A program made the position numbers and the translations under genes. The notes below the pieces were generated by a model. It worked only from the letters and a program-made list of their open reading frames with translations. It did no database searches and had not been told where the DNA came from. Source: Alectoria sarmentosa (lineage: Eukaryota; Ascomycota; Lecanoromycetes; Lecanorales; Parmeliaceae). Taken from it: a stretch of DNA of 64,000 bases. The stretch is from positions 62,001-126,000 of the forward strand of contig WOGZ01000037.1 of the NCBI GenBank assembly GCA_009733775.1. The letters are read 5' to 3'. Shown piece by piece: positions 23,278-33,568 of this stretch (position 1 is its first letter; each line of letters opens with the position of its first letter).

Positions 23278-24588
23278 TCACACCTCCTCCCCATCACTCT
23301 TAATAATAGCATAAGGCAAATCCAATGGCCCCGTCGCCTCCTTCAGCCTAATCACACTCCCCGCCCTCGACCTTGCCGAATACCCACTACCCGATGTATC
23401 AGTCCTCACCCGCCTCAACGAGTCCAAGCTGGGTCGGTGCACAGAACGAATCTTGGCAGAGCGACGAGACCTGCTCGAAGCGTTTCGCGTAGCTGCAGGC
23501 CGAGAAGGAGCCGTCTGGACGGTGCCGTGGCTGCCGCGGCGCGAGGTCGTCGAAGAAGAAGAAGGGTAAGTCTCCGGCTGCGGCGTGCGTTGGACCGTCT
23601 CGGTCGACATGGTGCTCTCGGCATCCCGAGACGCAGCGTCGCTGTTTTCACTCCCGCTACCGACGGCCTCCTCCATCTCCGCCCGCACCTCGTCCACGAT
23701 GCCCACATCCAAAGGTCTCATGCCGCGCAGAATCTCCGCGAAGACTCCCATCAAGGCTCGGAACTCCCCCTCGTCGAGCTCTTCCCCAGAGTATCTCGCG
23801 TGTTCGTATCGAGCCAGGAAACCCGACGCCAGCGGTTCCAGGTCGAGTGTACCCAGGGAGGCCAGATGGGACAAGTAGTCGCGCAAGCCCATGGACGCCG
23901 GTCTCTGCAGGAGCTCCACGGCGATGGGATCCGGTATCGGCGCCTCTGCTTCTTCTGGGGTCATGTTGAGGTCCGGCTCGTAGGAGGAGAGGGGGTCGGA
24001 GGGCGCGAGGGAGACGGCTTTGGCTTCTATCAGGTGAGACAGCTCCAGGATGACGGGCTCGTAGTGTAGATTCGGTAGATCCGGGGAGCAGGGCGAAGAC
24101 CAGCCCGGATGCGAAATGACGCCCCAAACGGGCTCGAAGCCGGTCCCGGTATCCAGACTCTGCCTGCCCCCAGCCGTCCTCCCCAACCTCGGCCTCTTCC
24201 TCACCCCCCTCGCCGCCTTCTCGTCCCTCAGATCTCTGGGATGCGACTCGTAGGAAATGGAAGCGCTCGTGGCCAAGCCCTTGCGAATCTCCCTGCCGAC
24301 CCTCCCCCGCTCCTCGCCCCAATTGACCTCCTTCGGGATGGCCGCCAGCGCGCTGCGCGTCGCGTACAGCCTGCCGGCATAGATGAAGACGGAGATTAGG
24401 AAAGTGAGGAGGTAGAGACCGGCGACGATGAAGATGTGGAAGATCTGGCCCTTTTCGAAGGACTCGTAGATGTGGTCGCCTGGGGTGACGAGGACGAGGG
24501 CGGCAAGGACGAGGGAGAGGGCGGTGAAGGTGGTGGAGTAGAAGATGCGGAAGAAGGGGATGCGGGGGCGGCGGAGGGGGAGCTGCAT
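23278..24588 (-). CDS. dlt1: Defect at low temperature protein 1 (Dlt1) family
   Basis: One exon from the ATG at 24588 gives 436 residues. A longer frame starting at 24663 uses a TTG and is rejected. Two hydrophobic segments near the N terminus (about 12-37 and 51-70), the intervening GDHIYESFEKGQIFHIFIVAG and the following RLYATRSALAAIPKEVNWGE match the fungal Dlt1 family. The family is named from a yeast mutant with poor growth in the cold, and its biochemical role is unknown. The middle carries the second family block (GLRDYLSHLASLG). The C-terminal third is Ser/Arg-rich and disordered, longer than in yeast. The DNA is GC-rich, so long frames appear in other phases; they are shadows. Confidence 0.85.
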   Translation of the reverse strand: MQLPLRRPRIPFFRIFYSTTFTALSLVLAALVLVTPGDHIYESFEKGQIFHIFIVAGLYLLTFLISVFIYAGRLYATRSALAAIPKEVNWGEERGRVGREIRKGLATSASISYESHPRDLRDEKAARGVRKRPRLGRTAGGRQSLDTGTGFEPVWGVISHPGWSSPCSPDLPNLHYEPVILELSHLIEAKAVSLAPSDPLSSYEPDLNMTPEEAEAPIPDPIAVELLQRPASMGLRDYLSHLASLGTLDLEPLASGFLARYEHARYSGEELDEGEFRALMGVFAEILRGMRPLDVGIVDEVRAEMEEAVGSGSENSDAASRDAESTMSTETVQRTPQPETYPSSSSTTSRRGSHGTVQTAPSRPAATRNASSRSRRSAKIRSVHRPSLDSLRRVRTDTSGSGYSARSRAGSVIRLKEATGPLDLPYAIIKSDGEEV

Positions 24589-26050
24589 GGTAAGGATATG
24601 GGTGGTGCGCGCATGATCGGGGTAATGATGTTGGGGAGTTGTTGTGAAGATGTAGGAGGCCAAGATTTCTCTTTTTGGGAAGCGAGACCAATGCTACAGA
24701 TACCATGGCTCACAATTTATGCTAAGCACGTTTGATTGAAAAATGCTTTGTGAAAGCCTTTCAAGTATTGCACGTTCACTATTCAGTACATACAGCAAAG
24801 GTCGCAGGTACATTATCGCCACCATCGCCTTGCTCCTCGACCTGAATGGCCCCTCATTGTCCTCGCCCTTCTATTTGCTGTAGGATCAACAAAAGACAAT
24901 TTTTTCGCAAAGCCGTCGTTCACGAATACGAATAACTCGGCATTAGGGACTGGGTTTACCTTCGGTTATGTTGTTCTGTCACACTTGAAAATAAACCTGG
25001 AGGAACTGAGAAACGAGCAGACACGCTAGACCGAATGATTCAGCGTTCTTGACTGAGTCGTATAGATCTAAATTCAACAGAAGGCGGGAGCCACAACACA
25101 AGGCTGTCATTTTCTTCGTACAGACCATAAAAGAGGGAAAAGGGAAGAAAAGCACGAGTGTCATGATGGTGTTGTTGAGAACGAGCACATGGAAGTCGTA
25201 GAGACCCAATTCCTCACTGAAGAGCTGATTCTGAGACAGATTAGGACACTCAAAAAGGAAACTATGTTTCAGGCGCCGATGTTTTGTGTTGGGAACAATT
25301 GGAAAGGGAAATTGCTTATCCTAAATTTGTCGAACAATCAACCCTCGAAACCCGTATATACCGTTGTACTAGTTCACTGCGAGTATCTCTTTGGTTCTGG
25401 GTTTATCGTGTGAGCCTTCGAAACCGTCGTGTATACCGCTGTTGCAGTTCACCGGTCTAGTATCTGTGATGTTCTTCGTTTTGTTATGCTTTGTTACCAT
25501 ATCAAATCCCTGGGTTTGCTTCGACACAACGGTCAAGATTTTCCACCCTTCAATCTGAACCTGGGAAATTTGAATTGTAAGTACATCGACCAAAGGCGCC
25601 TGAAATATGAAAGACGGTCACTATAGCGTTATGGATTCTGGCGCTAGAACAACACAGTACTCATCCTGTATTAATTCCTCGTTGATGAGAAGATACAATG
25701 AAGTATCTTGCGGTGCGCTCGATAGCACTGATGTAAGAGCTTGGGGTCTTGCGTTTCGTTTGTCACTTCTTCGCAGTGGCCTGAAAAGGGTAGCTGGCGG
25801 CGAACGAAAGACCACAACACCACTAGCTATTTACCTCTATCGGGAAGACAAGCAAAAAAGGCAGCCTCATTTCCAAAAGAGTCGCATATCAACCTTGGTA
25901 GTAACTTATCGATTTTTTAGGAACTCAGCCGGAGTCCAACTCAGCCGCCGTCTTAGTGAGCTGTGGTATCATTAGCATTTTAATAGCCTATGTTTCTATC
26001 GCGACGACCGATAGCAGTTGTGTATGCAACTCCGCAGGTTGCTATCGTTC
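24589..26050. other. Gene-free, apparently degraded stretch
   Basis: No supported gene. The main structure is a diverged tandem duplication at 25341-25490, listed separately. A 122-codon frame at 25607-25975 has no recognisable domain and is treated as chance. Confidence 0.5.
25341..25490. repeat. Diverged tandem duplication, period about 73 bp
   Basis: Two neighbouring copies begin near 25341 and 25414. Both contain TCGAAACC followed by a TATACCG...TTG...AGTTCAC...AGTATCT series with small gaps, at an offset of 73. Many of the differences are C/T or G/A transitions. No function is evident. Confidence 0.5.
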
Positions 26051-26859
26051 CATGGCCCACACCACATTCACCTATCGCCCGAAGCTCAAGCACACAAGAG
26101 AAGAGCAGGTCGAGCTTCTCAGCCAGGAGTCCACATTTCTAACAGAGTTTGGCCAGTACGGCACGCAGCAGAATCGTCTTCTGTGGAATTACTTAATTTT
26201 GGCCGCCAACTCACAATTCTAATGACCCCAGACCTGGCATGGAGGTCAGGAGCTGTTGCTTTTCTGTCGAAGCTGCAAGATCTCTTCGTGGAGTCTCAAG
26301 ACGCAAATTTTTGCGAAATGGTCAGTTCTTTTCCCGAAGCGGACAAATCCAGGGATTATTCCAAGTGTTCCGAGGACATCATACGTCCGTCCATCCTCGA
26401 TAATGTGTATACTTTGAGCACACAAATACTAAGGTATCCAGGGCGTCGGCAAAGGGGTGGACGGTATCGTTCGTTAATATGTTTCCTCCTACATTTGCCG
26501 TCTCTCCTGCCTCCAGTCGCGTCAGGCAAAGCATATTCAGAATAGCAGCGTTGACTCATCACTGAGGCCCAACGGCCAGTTGAAGCCGCAGAATCTCTGC
26601 CGTTCTCCCAGGTTTCGGACATTCATATGGGGGCTCATCGTCTTCAATACATGTAGCCGAAATGCGAACACAAGTCTCTCTTCGTTCGGATAGTGGATCG
26701 GTCACACATCGCTACGAACCGGCAGATAGCGGCGACGATGATTACGGCCGAGTCGAGATACCAACTTCTAGTGCTCACAGAAGAATTTCATCAAACCGAT
26801 CTCCTGAGAGTCCAAGTACCCTAGCGCTCTTGAACGCGACCCGGACTCTGATGAAGTGA
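26051..26859 (+). pseudogene. Coding-like segments without an intact gene model
   Basis: Three protein-like blocks follow each other on the plus strand: 26051-26222 (KHTREEQVELLSQESTFL), about 26224-26450 in another frame (AVAFLSKLQDLFVESQ, ILDNVYTLSTQI), and 26662-26859 (EPADSGDDDYGRVEI, ending TRTLMK). Joining the first two needs a non-consensus GTCTTC donor, though a CTAAT branch point and CCCAG acceptor are present near 26212-26228. No GT-AG pair I could find links the second and third in phase. It may be a decayed gene or one with atypical splicing. No family is recognised. Confidence 0.28.
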
Positions 26860-27086
26860 CTCAAGAAGAAGAAGCCAACGAATACAATACTTAGTGATAT
26901 AGAAGCTGTCCGCATGTAGAAAATTTTCTGGTCGTCTCGTAAAGAGGCAACAGATAGCTTTCCAATTGGACTGGGAGACAAATAAGAGTATGTAGGACGA
27001 AATATCTGGCGCTTGAATGTTTTGGCGCTAGAAGCGCGTAGCTCCCCTATCGCTCCCCTCGGACCTTACTTCAGGATACGTCTGTC

Positions 27087-28247
27087 ATGCTTGATGTTGG
27101 GGGAAGAGTAATTTTTCTGACCGGAGCACCTTTGCCAAGCTCACTCGGATGGACAGAGGAAGAGCTTTGCGCTCCCCTCCAACCAGGCTTTCTAGAGAAA
27201 GGAGCCGTCGAGTCTACTGGGAGATCAACAAGTGATGATAAAGCACCATCATGGCGCATTCTACCGCTCAAGAAACCCCATCTACCCACAGGTCTTTCAC
27301 AAATCAGTCGAGAAGTTCTACCATTGGAAGACTACGATTATATCAATGATGAAACCTCGTTCTTATCAACTACCGAGCTTTCCTTCATCTCAGCCGACCC
27401 TAATGAATTCTCAAGCCAGCGATCTCTGGTTTCAGACTCCGGAAAAGAGGATGTGTTCACCCAGTACTATGAGCACTCCTTGGCGATTCACGAAAACATC
27501 CCCTCTTCTCAGATCGTTGGCGCGGAATCCCTCGATGAATCTTTTGTCACGGAGTCAGGAGACTTCTCCATTGCTCTTTCCGCGAGCAGCCAGTCTGATG
27601 CAGAAGCTCAACTCTCACGCTCAAGACTAACGTCGAGCCATCTGAGTGACCTCAGAAGCTTGCCCAACGCAGCCTATCTACACTCCATCATCCCGCAGAC
27701 TATGACTGTGAATCTGGTGGTAGGTATCATCTCCATCTCGCAGCCACGAACCATCAAGACTCGCAAAGGCGGACGCTTGGTCGAGCTCGTTGAGATGCTT
27801 GTGGGTGACGACACAAAAGCTGGCTTCGGAATTAACATCTGGCTTCCTCCTCAAGAGAGCAACCATTCTGTACTTCAAGGCAGTGACCTACGAACACAGG
27901 CTTTGCAGCTACGACCTCAGGACGTGGTCCTGGCAAAGACCGTCGCGTTGAGCTCGTTCAGGGGTAAAGTCTATGGTCAAAGCTTACCGAGAGGGATGAC
28001 CACGCTGGATCTGCTTTACCGGAACGTGGCTGATGGGGATGATACACGTGGTACTTACAGCGCCGAAGAATTAAAAGAGAGCACCATCAACGAGCAGCAA
28101 GTCTGCAAGGTGAGGGACGTCAAAGACTGGGTGATGCGGTTTGTTGGAGCCAACACGGGGGCGCTGCCTTCGGGCAAAGTGTCGAAAGCTCGGCCAGCGA
28201 GCGAGAAACAGTTGCAGGCATTGCCAGAGGATTCGCCGCAAAAATAG
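27087..28247 (+). CDS. OB-fold-like nucleic-acid-binding protein, unknown role
   Basis: One exon from the ATG at 27087 gives 386 residues. The first 30 residues contain GRVIFLTGAPLP. A long acidic, Ser-rich and probably disordered region follows. From about 205 a beta-rich domain begins (TVNLVVGIISISQPRTI, RLVELVEMLVGDDTKAGF, INIWLPP, QLRPQDVVLAKTVALSSFRGKVYG) with the strand pattern of an OB fold. Similar Pezizomycotina proteins are annotated as OB-fold nucleic-acid-binding proteins; a link to shieldin-2-like DNA-repair proteins is only a suggestion. The C terminus is uncertain: a second frame (about 28141-28468) is also protein-like and overlaps the end of this one, so an intron or frameshift may hide a longer protein. 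Confidence 0.65.
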   Translation: MLDVGGRVIFLTGAPLPSSLGWTEEELCAPLQPGFLEKGAVESTGRSTSDDKAPSWRILPLKKPHLPTGLSQISREVLPLEDYDYINDETSFLSTTELSFISADPNEFSSQRSLVSDSGKEDVFTQYYEHSLAIHENIPSSQIVGAESLDESFVTESGDFSIALSASSQSDAEAQLSRSRLTSSHLSDLRSLPNAAYLHSIIPQTMTVNLVVGIISISQPRTIKTRKGGRLVELVEMLVGDDTKAGFGINIWLPPQESNHSVLQGSDLRTQALQLRPQDVVLAKTVALSSFRGKVYGQSLPRGMTTLDLLYRNVADGDDTRGTYSAEELKESTINEQQVCKVRDVKDWVMRFVGANTGALPSGKVSKARPASEKQLQALPEDSPQK

Positions 28248-28886
28248 AACAGCTCTCACACTTCCAAACTAGATTCATGGCCTTATTCAACGCAGAGCTT
28301 ACGATTTGGAAGGTACTCGTGTGGGTATTGAAGCATTCCGAATCTCTATTAGCAGGCTTACGTAACGCTGGCATGGCGAGATATCTTGGGCGGGAAGGCC
28401 GCCTGCGCTTCGAAAGTGCATGGAAAGTCGGCGAGCTGGCTGACAGGCCGTTCGTCAAGGTTTATTGATCGACGACTTGATCAAGGAGGATCTTCAAGAG
28501 GATCTTCAGCGACAAGGTGGGGAGATAGATGAGTTTGGGCTGTCAGTGGTCGGTACCAAGGTAGGATTAATGGATGGTGTCACTGTCCAGCGGAAAAAGG
28601 CAAATGGTGTGCGAGCAAAAAGGCAATACCGATCTCGGTAGCGAATGGAGCACTCATGCCGCAAACGATCAGCATGTCCAGAGGCGATAGTGTATTGAGT
28701 TCAAGTGTACCATATTGCGTTATTCAAATCGCCTGTTGTCATCTCTCAAAAGCCCCCATGACAGAGCCCAGATTGGGATTACCAAAAGCATTACCACAAC
28801 CCCAACGCCCCCAATTGGTCCGCCTTCCCGTCCCTTCTCCGACCATCCCAATGCCTCTCTACCTCGCTTTGAACATGTTTCCCCCT
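28248..28886. other. Intergenic, with a possible C-terminal extension of the OB-fold gene
   Basis: The first 220 bases carry a protein-like frame in a different phase from the upstream gene (AKIEQLSHFQTRFMALF, ELTIWKVLVWVLKHSESLL), ending at 28468. The remainder up to the stop of the minus-strand transporter holds nothing I can support. Confidence 0.4.
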
Positions 28887-30470
28887 TCAACTTTCCATTT
28901 CATCCGGCACAACGCCTTTATCAACTTCCAATCTCCCTCTCGTGACCTTGCCCACCAGCCCCAAACATATCGCGCAAGGCACGACGGCCGCACTCACTAC
29001 CGCTTGAAAGATCAAAGCCTTGCCCATCGTAAAGGGCGGATTGCCCTCGCTGCCCTCTTTCAGGGCATCGCTAACTACGATAAAGGTCGCCCCAAACAAT
29101 TGGCCGCCAGTCCAGCAGATTGTAGAACCAGCTTCGGGACCTACGGGCCATGTAACCTCGACCAACCATTCCAGCGCCACAGGAACCAGAGAGAATGACG
29201 CAGCGCCAAGTATAGCAAGAATGATATACGGAGCCACGAGACTGCGAGTCCCAGGCGCCCAGATGAAAGCAAGATAGCACAACGCGATCAGCGGAACCGA
29301 AGTCTTGATGAATGGTAGATAAGCCTTGGTGCGATCCATAATCGGCGAAGTAACAGCAGCACTGACCAGCCCAATTAGTATGAGTACTGCGCCCGCAATG
29401 CCGCTCTCCGTTTCCGAAAAGCCGTATGGGGTCATGATCTGAGTGAGGAGAGAGGAGAGCGAGTTGAAGAAACCGACGTAGACGGCGAAGGGGAGGAAGA
29501 TGAGGTAGAAGGTTGGGTTCTTGCCTAGTGTCCTGACTGTTTCGCGCAGGCCAGGAGCTGTGTGAGTGGAGGAGGGGGAGGCAGGCGTGGGTGGTTTGGA
29601 AGGAATGAAGAATGATGGGATTGCGGAGACGGTCGAGATTATAGCGACGTAGAGGACCATGTTTGGTATGTCAGATGCTTTGCTTGCTAGGAAGGGGTTG
29701 ATTAGTTGTCCAAGCGCGCCGCCGAAAGGGTTTGCGAGGGAAGCAATCGCGGTAGCGGAGACGCGCCCTGAAGGCGTGAACCAGATGTCTGAGTACCGAG
29801 TGGGCGCTGAGAGGACGAAGGGTTGCGCCAGACCGATAAGGAACTGACCGAACATTGTAAGGCCGAAGCTGGGAGGTGAGGTGCGCGTGCCAGCATAGCG
29901 TATCCAGTTCCCGAGTAGGATCAGAATGGATGCTGTGATGATGGCAAGGCGGGGGCCGCCGGTGTGGAGGGTCCAGATTGTAGCTGGAGAGGCGACGACG
30001 AAGGCGAAGAGGAAGCCGGTGGACAGCCAATTGATGATGCTGGGATTTGTGGAGTAGAAGTCTGCGGCGGTATTGGCGACGGCGGAGAAGGAGAGCCACT
30101 TTGTTATATTTGTTAGCCATTGAGCGTCGTGACTAGGTCCTAGGCACTAGATATGAATGGTGCTTACGTCCCAGCTCACGACGACGTTGAGCAGAATTAG
30201 TTGCGTGAGGCCGAACCACCTGATCTTGTACACCCTGTACTCCGTATGCCCTCCATTTATCGGCGCAACTTCCTCTTCACCGGCAGCACCGGGTCGCGAG
30301 CCTGAAGCTTCTCCATTGCTCTGCTCGTCTGTATATCTCTCATCCACCCCTGATGGCTGTTTATTATCCCCTATCTGCTGAGGACTCACATCCCACATCT
30401 CCATCGAGTCGCCTGAAAGGAGATGCTCGGCTTCACTGTGGGGGTGTCTCTCGGTTTCGTCTCCACGCAT
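28887..30470 (-). CDS. Major-facilitator transporter, FLVCR-like
   Basis: Exons 30470..30168 and 30098..28887 with a 69-bp intron (GTAAGC donor, CAAAG acceptor) give 504 residues. After an acidic, disordered N-terminal tail of about 80 residues comes YKIRWFGLTQLILLNVVVSWDWLSFS, split by the intron after VVSWD. This opening is characteristic of FLVCR-related transporters (animal members move choline, ethanolamine or haem). About twelve hydrophobic spans follow, with GQFLIGLAQPF, a central loop near 285-305 and EWLVEVTWPVGPEAGS in the second half. The substrate in fungi is not established. The start is the first ATG in frame. The hydrophobic pattern and the conserved start are seen; the substrate is not inferred. 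Confidence 0.88.
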
Positions 30471-30977
30471 TCTCCAGAGGCATTATTGATAATAGACCGC
30501 GAACAGTCTTCTGGATTCTGTGGGAAAAACCAGGCCGAAGCCAGCTTGCAGCTGAAGACGTTGGAGGCCTGAGCGGCGGCGAGGTCCAAGCATGTCTAGA
30601 GTCTTGGCGTTAATATAGAAGCTGAGATGACTGAGCAGCATCTCAATAAATTGTATCCCTGGATATTAGATGTCTAGGCTTGGACTTGTGATGCGCCACT
30701 ACTACTGAGATATGAGATACCAATGTTGTAGCCCAATGTAGGACGAGACACTCAGGGTTGGATTCATTTAAGCTCTTTCTATCATATCATTTCAAAGCAG
30801 TAGTCTCAAATGGAGACTCTGCTATCCCTTTGATAAACGAAGTGCTCATAGAATCTCTACATCCACGCAATGCAAAAAAATCGGCTTTTCGTCTGACAAC
30901 ATGAGTGAAGATGATCAGGGATCGAACAGAAATGATGATAGTGCAGCTGTCGAAATGCAGTAGACCGTTTCCATCTT
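30471..30977. other. Intergenic between transporter and GDP-mannose pyrophosphorylase genes
   Basis: Promoter side of the transporter and 3' side of the pyrophosphorylase gene, both on the minus strand. No gene is supported. Confidence 0.55.
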
Positions 30978-32318
30978 CTACATGATGATCGCGGGGACTA
31001 TGACGGGTCAGCGTTGACCGTAAGGTCTGAATAGGACACAAGAACACACCATCCACATTTTGCTTAATTGACTTATGAGGCAAGATCGATCCCCCATTGA
31101 CATAAATCTCATCCCCGATCGTAACGTCCTCTCCAAGCACTGACACATTCTCGAGCCTAGCCCACTTGCCAATCGTGCTTCTCCAACCAACTATGGTAGA
31201 CTTGACCCATGCGTGATCTTTGACTCTGCTACCATCCAGAAGCACAGACCGCTGTATCCGCACGCCGTCACCGATGACAACGTTTGGCCCAATGGTGACG
31301 TTGGGACCGATTCTGCAGTTCTTGCCAATCTTCGCCGAGGGATCAACCATGACATTGCCTCCATAGACATATGGCTTCGAGGACGCCTCAATTTTCTTTG
31401 ACCCTTTCTTGGTTAAGGAAGAGAGGTAGAGGCATGTGCCGCTGAGGAAGTCTTTCGGCTGCCCGACGTCCATCCAGAACCCTTCAAGATCGAAGGAGTG
31501 TAATTGCTCGTCCTTGACAATAGCTGGGAAGGTTTCTTGCTCGATGGATGTGGGGCGAAGCTCAATACGATTCAGAACGCTTGGGTTCAGGATGTATAGA
31601 CCGGCATTGATTCGGTTGCCAACGAATTCCACAGGCTTCTCGACGAAACGATCGATTCTCGATGGGTGATCTGGCTTGTGTACGACCACACCGTATTTCG
31701 ATGGTTCCTCAACTTTGGTAACGACTATTGTGCCTTCCTCGCCATGCGACTTGTGAAATGCGGCAAGCTCCTCGAGGGGGTAGTCACAGATGACATCTGA
31801 GTTCAAGACGAAAAATGGCGAGTCGTCTTTGCCGAGAGTCTTCTCTGCCAACTTGAGAGGGCCTGCCGTTCCAAGTGGTTCGGTTTCCACGGAGAATTCG
31901 ATATTCACATTGTATTCTTCTTCATACTGTAGTTTGTCAGCCATGTAACTTCAATCTCCCGAAATGTCTTGTTTATGCGCGTACATACTTTCTTCAAAGC
32001 TTTAGCCATGATGTCGGGACGGTAGTTGACGGCCAGGACAATGTCCGTCACACCAGCAGCTGCCAAGCTCTCGATCTGATGGAGGATCATGGGACGATTG
32101 GCGAACTCAACCAACGGCTTAGGCAGAGTGAGGGTCTGGCAGTAGTCAGGGACATGTAGCTCTTTTATAACGGCGCTCCTGCATCGTGCTCGCTGGGCAA
32201 AGATTGTCGTACCAAAGGTCGTAGACGGGTGCCATAGCCTCCAACGAGGATGAGTGCTATGAAAGGTCAGCTCAGCTGCATTGATAGGCGGACAGGGCAG
32301 AGGCCGCATACCCTTCAT
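30978..32318 (-). CDS. mpg1: Mannose-1-phosphate guanylyltransferase (GDP-mannose pyrophosphorylase)
   Basis: Five exons, 32318..32312, 32256..32213, 32135..31989, 31926..31050 and 30997..30978, join in phase to 364 residues, the normal length for fungal Psa1/Mpg1. The first coding exon is only 7 nt (ATGAAGG), and the last encodes just the tail ending PAIIM. The enzyme makes GDP-mannose from mannose-1-phosphate and GTP in the cytosol, feeding glycosylation, GPI anchors and wall mannan. The nucleotide-binding loop GGYGTRLRPLT is at 8-18, NSDVICDYPLEE supplies the metal-binding Asp, and FVEKP carries the sugar-phosphate-binding Lys. The C-terminal third is a left-handed beta-helix of hexapeptide repeats (IGPNVTIGPNVVIGDGV). 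Introns are 55, 77, 62 and 52 bp. Confidence 0.96.
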
Positions 32319-33088
32319 GACGAAGAAGTGCTATAGCTAGATATGAGTGAACCGGCAGATAGCGGGGCGGGCTTGCTCGCAAGTGGGCTTTTCGTTCAGG
32401 AAGCAATGAATGTCAGAAGAAGACGGTGGACAAAGGAGAGAAAAGAGAGAAAAGAACCTAAGTCAATGATGCGCTTCAGTGGCTATGGCTTATCCGTATC
32501 ACTGGCTTATTATTCAATTGTAGTCTGGTCAGTGGTAGAGATTATCATGACAGCTGGCCTCGTACAAGTTCGGTTGGGTTGAGTAAGGGCTTGGTTTGGT
32601 GAAGCTTGAGGCTCGAGCTTCCAAATTAACATTCCCGACGCCCCTTCGGCCGCCTCCCGACTTCCCGAGATCTTGGGAAAAGGGGGCTTGTTTAGTGTTG
32701 TTGTCAATTGAGCCAATTGCGTCTTTTTCCCTTTCTCCTTCCTTTCATGTTTCATGTTTCATGTTTCCTGCAGAAATCATGCAAGCAATCTTGCAGCAAG
32801 CATCTAGAACAGTCTCCTGCAACTGCTCCTTTTTGGTTGATTCTGGCGCAAGTCGACTTTGTGAATCATTGGCTATTATTCTCCCCGCGTCTTGACTTTT
32901 ATTGTGAAAGATAAGATACGGGTCTGAGGCTGATTGGAGCCTTCCTTTTAGTCTACTAAGTAATAGGTGGCGAGTAACCTTGGATGAGCATGACGTGAGA
33001 ACTACATCATTGTTTCCATCTGACCTACGCTTCGTATCCACAGTTCTTCCTCTGCCGTACAGCTTTCTTCCCGACACGTGGATGCCCT
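32319..33088. other. Intergenic, upstream of mpg1
   Basis: Promoter region of mpg1 and 3' side of the minus-strand gene ending at 33089. Short frames here lack coding character. CATGTTT is repeated three times in tandem around 32744-32765. Confidence 0.55.
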
Positions 33089-33568
33089 TCATTTCTTATT
33101 CCCCTGGGCCCCTTCTGATGCTAATACCCCCTCTTTTCCGCCATCATTAAATCTGAGGGCATAAGGAGCATAAGCAACAAACATCTCAGCCTTTACGACC
33201 AATGTCTCATCATCCTTGCTGATGGTGTAAGACCAGAATTCACCCTGCTCGGACTCCGATTTTGGCCAGTCGTCGAACGCGACATCTCTGTCCTTGCTGC
33301 TTCTTAGAGGTGGATAGTATCGGCCAAGACGACACTGCAACTGCTTGAGCGCCCACTCGATTCCTGCGTCCCGAGCATTTGATAGAGACCGATAGACGTT
33401 CAAGGCTCCGTACTGCTCATCTCTCGGCTCGCTGCCGTCCAAAAGGTTCACCCCGCCTTTCCAGTCTTTAGCGTTGTATGAAAGTACATAGACAGCGATT
33501 GGGGCCGAGGCGGACTGGATGGTTTCTTTTCGAGGAGGTCCCGTGGAAGCTCGATCATTTGAAGTCAT
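33089..33568 (-). CDS. Uncharacterised 159-residue protein
   Basis: One exon from the ATG at 33568. The start is polar. A structured-looking stretch follows (IAVYVLSYNAKDWKGGVNLL, AGIEWALKQLQCRLGRYYPP, EFWSYTISKDDETLVVKAEMFV), and the Gly/Lys-rich end looks disordered. There is no signal peptide, membrane span or recognised motif. Composition is convincing for a real small cytosolic protein, but the family is unknown to me and no function is inferred. It follows mpg1 on the same strand about 770 bp upstream of it, with no sign of shared regulation. Confidence 0.6.
   Translation of the reverse strand: MTSNDRASTGPPRKETIQSASAPIAVYVLSYNAKDWKGGVNLLDGSEPRDEQYGALNVYRSLSNARDAGIEWALKQLQCRLGRYYPPLRSSKDRDVAFDDWPKSESEQGEFWSYTISKDDETLVVKAEMFVAYAPYALRFNDGGKEGVLASEGAQGNKK

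Noticed and set aside
23437..24713. Several frames longer than 90 codons overlapping dlt1 in other phases, including a 349-codon minus frame.
   Set aside because: GC-rich codon usage in dlt1 keeps the other phases open. Their products are Arg/Pro/His-rich and match nothing, while the dlt1 frame has clear family features.
26716..32365. A shared 17-base sequence, GAACCGGCAGATAGCGG, near 26716 and 32348.
   Set aside because: One such match is not far from chance expectation for 64 kb on two strands, and the flanks do not match.
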